DNA of 64,000 nt from Aminipila sp963524205. Lineage in GTDB: Bacteria; Bacillota; Clostridia; Peptostreptococcales; Anaerovoracaceae. Numbering within the stretch: the stretch's first letter is position 1; each line of letters starts with the position of its first letter. A program made the position numbers and the translations under genes. This document shows, piece after piece, positions 63,541 to 64,000 of this stretch. The notes under the pieces are model-generated. The model was given only the letters and a program-made list of their open reading frames with translations, ran no database searches and had not been told where the DNA came from. The stretch is from NCBI GenBank assembly GCA_963524205.1, contig CAURED010000007.1:62001-126000 (forward strand). Reading direction: 5' to 3'.

Positions 63541-63569
63541 TTGCGAAGAATTGGTTTATATGATATAAT
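63541..63569 (+). promoter_or_regulatory. Promoter of the tRNA-Ser transcript
   Basis: TTGCGA (63541-63546), a 17-bp spacer and TATAAT (63564-63569). Transcription would begin close to 63577, five bases before the tRNA fragment. Confidence 0.65.
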
Positions 63570-63581
63570 TTTTTTCGTTGT

Positions 63582-63606
63582 GGAGAGTTGTCAGAGTGGT
63601 CGAATG
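63582..63606 (+). pseudogene. Truncated tRNA-Ser 5' end (tRNA remnant)
   Basis: GGAGAGTTGTCAGAGTGGTCGAATG reads as the acceptor 5' strand and D-arm of a bacterial tRNA-Ser. The matching CTCTCC 3' acceptor strand, anticodon arm and variable arm are absent downstream. The following 50 bases are unlike tRNA. It sits directly at the start of the tRNA-Ser(CGA) transcript. Confidence 0.6.
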
Positions 63607-63658
63607 TTTTTACCGATTTTGCGGTTTTTCCACTGGCTTGGTGTACTAAAATAAATAT

Positions 63659-63749
63659 GGAGGCGTATCGAAGTGGTTATAACGAGCCTGACTCGAAATC
63701 AGGTTGTCGAGCAATCGGCACGTGAGTTCGAATCTCACCGCCTCCGCCA
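63659..63749 (+). tRNA. tRNA-Ser (CGA)
   Basis: A complete class II tRNA. Acceptor GGAGGCG pairs with CGCCTCC, followed by discriminator G and an encoded CCA. The anticodon stem CCTGA/TCAGG encloses the loop CTCGAAA, giving anticodon CGA (codon UCG). A long variable arm (GTCGAGCAATCGGCAC) and the T-loop GTTCGAATC are present. Confidence 0.95.
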
Positions 63750-63754
63750 CGATT

Positions 63755-63803
63755 ATCAGGTTATAAAGGATGCAGTTTGTGTCTTTTATAACCTGATTTT
63801 TTA
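63755..63803 (+). terminator. Terminator after tRNA-Ser
   Basis: ATCAGGTTATAAA (63755-63767) pairs with TTTATAACCTGAT (63785-63797), and TTTTTTA follows. Confidence 0.8.
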
Positions 63804-63851
63804 TGTTATGATGCAAGTGAGATTATTTGTATAACAAGAAAGAGAATTAAA

Positions 63852-64000
63852 ATGAAAATTATTAATGTAAAAGACCGAAATTCCATACTGATAGAACAAC
63901 TTGTAAAGGTGTGGAAAGCTTCGGTGAAAGAAACACATTTGTTTTTGTCTGATTTGGAGATTGACAATATTGAAAAATATGTTCCGCAGGCTTTAGCGGG
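63852..64000 (+). CDS. GNAT-family acetyltransferase (3' end cut by window)
   Basis: Only the first 49 codons are in the window. The visible part (KVWKASVKETHLFLSD near 19-34) resembles the N-terminal helix of YjaB/PhnO-like GNAT acetyltransferases, which usually carry a W-x-x-S-V-x-A-T-H pattern there. The acetyl-CoA-binding motif would be beyond the edge. ATG 63852 is preceded by AAAGAGAATTAAA. Family assignment is tentative because the diagnostic half is missing. Confidence 0.6.
   Translation, partial: MKIINVKDRNSILIEQLVKVWKASVKETHLFLSDLEIDNIEKYVPQALA

Noticed and set aside
63582..63658. The tRNA-Ser fragment as a complete second tRNA
   Set aside because: No 3' acceptor strand, anticodon arm or T-arm can be found before the next tRNA begins.

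Overview
The window is AT-rich DNA with Gram-positive signals: strong AGGAGG-type ribosome binding sites, lipoprotein signal peptides, intrinsic terminators, a T-box leader and a cobalamin riboswitch. The gene content fits a strictly anaerobic member of the Clostridia (low-GC Firmicutes) that ferments amino acids or organic acids. It has a ferredoxin-dependent 2-oxoacid oxidoreductase, several 4Fe-4S proteins, a crotonase, an orphan-SelD selenium cofactor cluster and chemoreceptors. I cannot fix the genus. Most of the window is ordinary chromosome; no prophage, insertion sequence or CRISPR array was seen.

Layout, part 1 (1-11 kb): the end of an FtsX-type ABC permease; a divergent MocR regulator and LysE exporter pair; an HD phosphohydrolase; a DUF4234-like membrane protein; a SWIM/SNF2 helicase; and an NfeD plus SPFH (stomatin-like) pair. 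Part 2 (11-26.5 kb): two convergent chemoreceptor genes enclose a unit headed by a cobalamin riboswitch. The unit encodes a secreted beta-propeller protein and a 2962-residue surface protein built from four GLUG/InlB-B modules with a C-terminal membrane anchor. This is the most unusual locus in the window. Part 3 (26.6-37 kb): crotonase, a FeoB-like permease without a GTPase domain, RmuC, a phosphoesterase, deoB-pdp nucleoside salvage, a three-gene hydrolase/acyltransferase-like/DUF6320 cluster and an MBL-fold hydrolase.

Part 4 (37-50 kb): a 4Fe-4S protein divergent from a Crp/Fnr regulator; a KdpDE-like two-component system immediately upstream of a Trk/Ktr potassium uptake pair, with four TCTCACA repeats at 11-bp spacing between them; a TIGR04076 protein; a DacF-type carboxypeptidase; a ferredoxin; GDPD-sfsA; a CotH lipoprotein; and an amino-acid binding lipoprotein. 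Part 5 (50-56 kb): a SIR2-domain protein, then yedF-selD-desulfurase-DUF3343-yqeC-yqeB-DUF3343, the cluster associated with selenium-dependent molybdenum hydroxylases. Part 6 (56-60 kb): a T-box leader, best read as isoleucine-specific, drives a four-subunit 2-oxoacid:ferredoxin oxidoreductase. Part 7 (60-64 kb): a glycosyltransferase, an M29 aminopeptidase, a DapF-like racemase/epimerase, a tRNA-Ser 5' fragment beside an intact tRNA-Ser(CGA), and the start of a GNAT acetyltransferase.

Two regulatory arrangements deserve most attention. In the first, a B12 riboswitch controls surface proteins rather than an obvious B12 transporter or enzyme, which suggests extracellular corrinoid capture or B12-dependent adhesion. 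In the second, a T-box that senses amino-acid starvation sits on an oxoacid ferredoxin oxidoreductase, which suggests the enzyme works in the reductive, amino-acid-making direction.
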